The translations under genes and the position numbers were made by a program. A DNA stretch of 64,000 nt, taken from Heterostelium multicystogenum. Taxonomy: Eukaryota > Evosea > Eumycetozoa > Acytosteliales > Acytosteliaceae. Positions within the stretch are counted from its first letter, which is position 1. The number at the start of each line of letters is the position of its first letter. Shown here piece after piece: positions 63,815 to 64,000 of this stretch. The stretch is taken from the NCBI GenBank assembly GCA_003667245.1, contig RCNN01000016.1, forward strand, positions 55,942 to 119,941. The letters are read 5' to 3'. A model generated the notes under the pieces. It was not told where the DNA came from. It worked only from the letters and a program-made list of their open reading frames with translations, and ran no database searches.

Positions 63815-64000
63815 ATGTTTAGTTTTATTGCCCGCCGATTGGGGTTATTGATCCCCACGTTTTTCGGCATCACCTTGCTTGACCTTCGCGTTGATTCGCA
63901 TGATCCCTGGCGACCCCGTCGAGTCATGATGGGCGAACGACGAGTCGACCCGAGATGCACGCTCAGGCAATGGGAACGCCTTTGGTCTGAATAACCGCTC
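63815..64000 (+). CDS. dppB: Dipeptide ABC transporter permease DppB, 5' part (runs off the window)
   Basis: ATG at 63815 opens MFSFIARRLGLLIPTFFGIT, the first helix of the DppB/OppB family. A break near 63878-63884 (one extra base) moves the next conserved part, with IPGDPV, to another frame; a second break follows near 63925. It starts 74 bp after dppA4. Confidence 0.88.

Overview
The window is chromosomal DNA of a Pseudomonas, most likely of the P. fluorescens group. Gene order in its left and right thirds follows a block known from P. aeruginosa (PA4467 to PA4485, then PA4493 to PA4503): ZIP transporter, sodA, orfX, fumC, fagA, pmbA, yjgA, tldD, nitrilase, yhdP, rng, maf, mreDCB, gatCAB, rlpA-like, and later roxRS, a SIMPL protein, dppA paralogues, an OprD-type porin and dppB. 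Several REP doublets of the kind common in P. fluorescens lie between genes. Layout: 1-3.3 kb is an iron-responsive oxidative-stress operon behind tandem Fur boxes. 3.3-16.6 kb carries TldD/PmbA, envelope and rod-shape genes. 16.8-20 kb is the GatCAB amidotransferase operon. 20-23 kb has a small lipoprotein, a Ca2+ antiporter, a CMD-family protein and an AEC permease. 23.1-31 kb is a galactarate/glucarate catabolic operon (garD, MFS, semialdehyde dehydrogenase, kdgD) with its FadR-type regulator. Between operon and regulator sits a LexA-boxed phospholipase-C-like gene. 31-36 kb holds sspB/sspA, petABC and rpsI/rplM. 36-43.7 kb holds an aldo/keto reductase, acyl-CoA dehydrogenase, GlxA regulator, zapE, trpS, a hydrolase and zapG. 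43.8-48.4 kb holds an SbmA/YddA-type ABC transporter, roxR/roxS and a SIMPL protein. 48.4-55.0 kb is accessory DNA with two large toxin-like genes. 55.0-64 kb is a dipeptide uptake locus: four DppA-type binding proteins, one OprD-type porin and the start of dppB. Sequence quality matters for every call. Genes that cannot be lost (mreB, gatA, gatC, rpsI, rplM, petB, trpS) each carry small indels, usually one extra base in a short homopolymer. I read nearly all of these breaks as sequencing or assembly errors, not pseudogenes. From about 42.1 kb rightwards the error density rises sharply, and 43.8-60.5 kb is too damaged for clean reading frames, so boundaries there come from start and stop regions plus family resemblance. 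The most interesting part is 48.4-55.0 kb. Two toxin-like genes with different C-terminal catalytic-looking domains (a Cys-His-Asp transglutaminase/papain-like one and a His-Cys caspase-like one) sit in near-identical upstream and downstream flanks. This suggests a cassette arrangement inserted between the SIMPL gene and dppA1.
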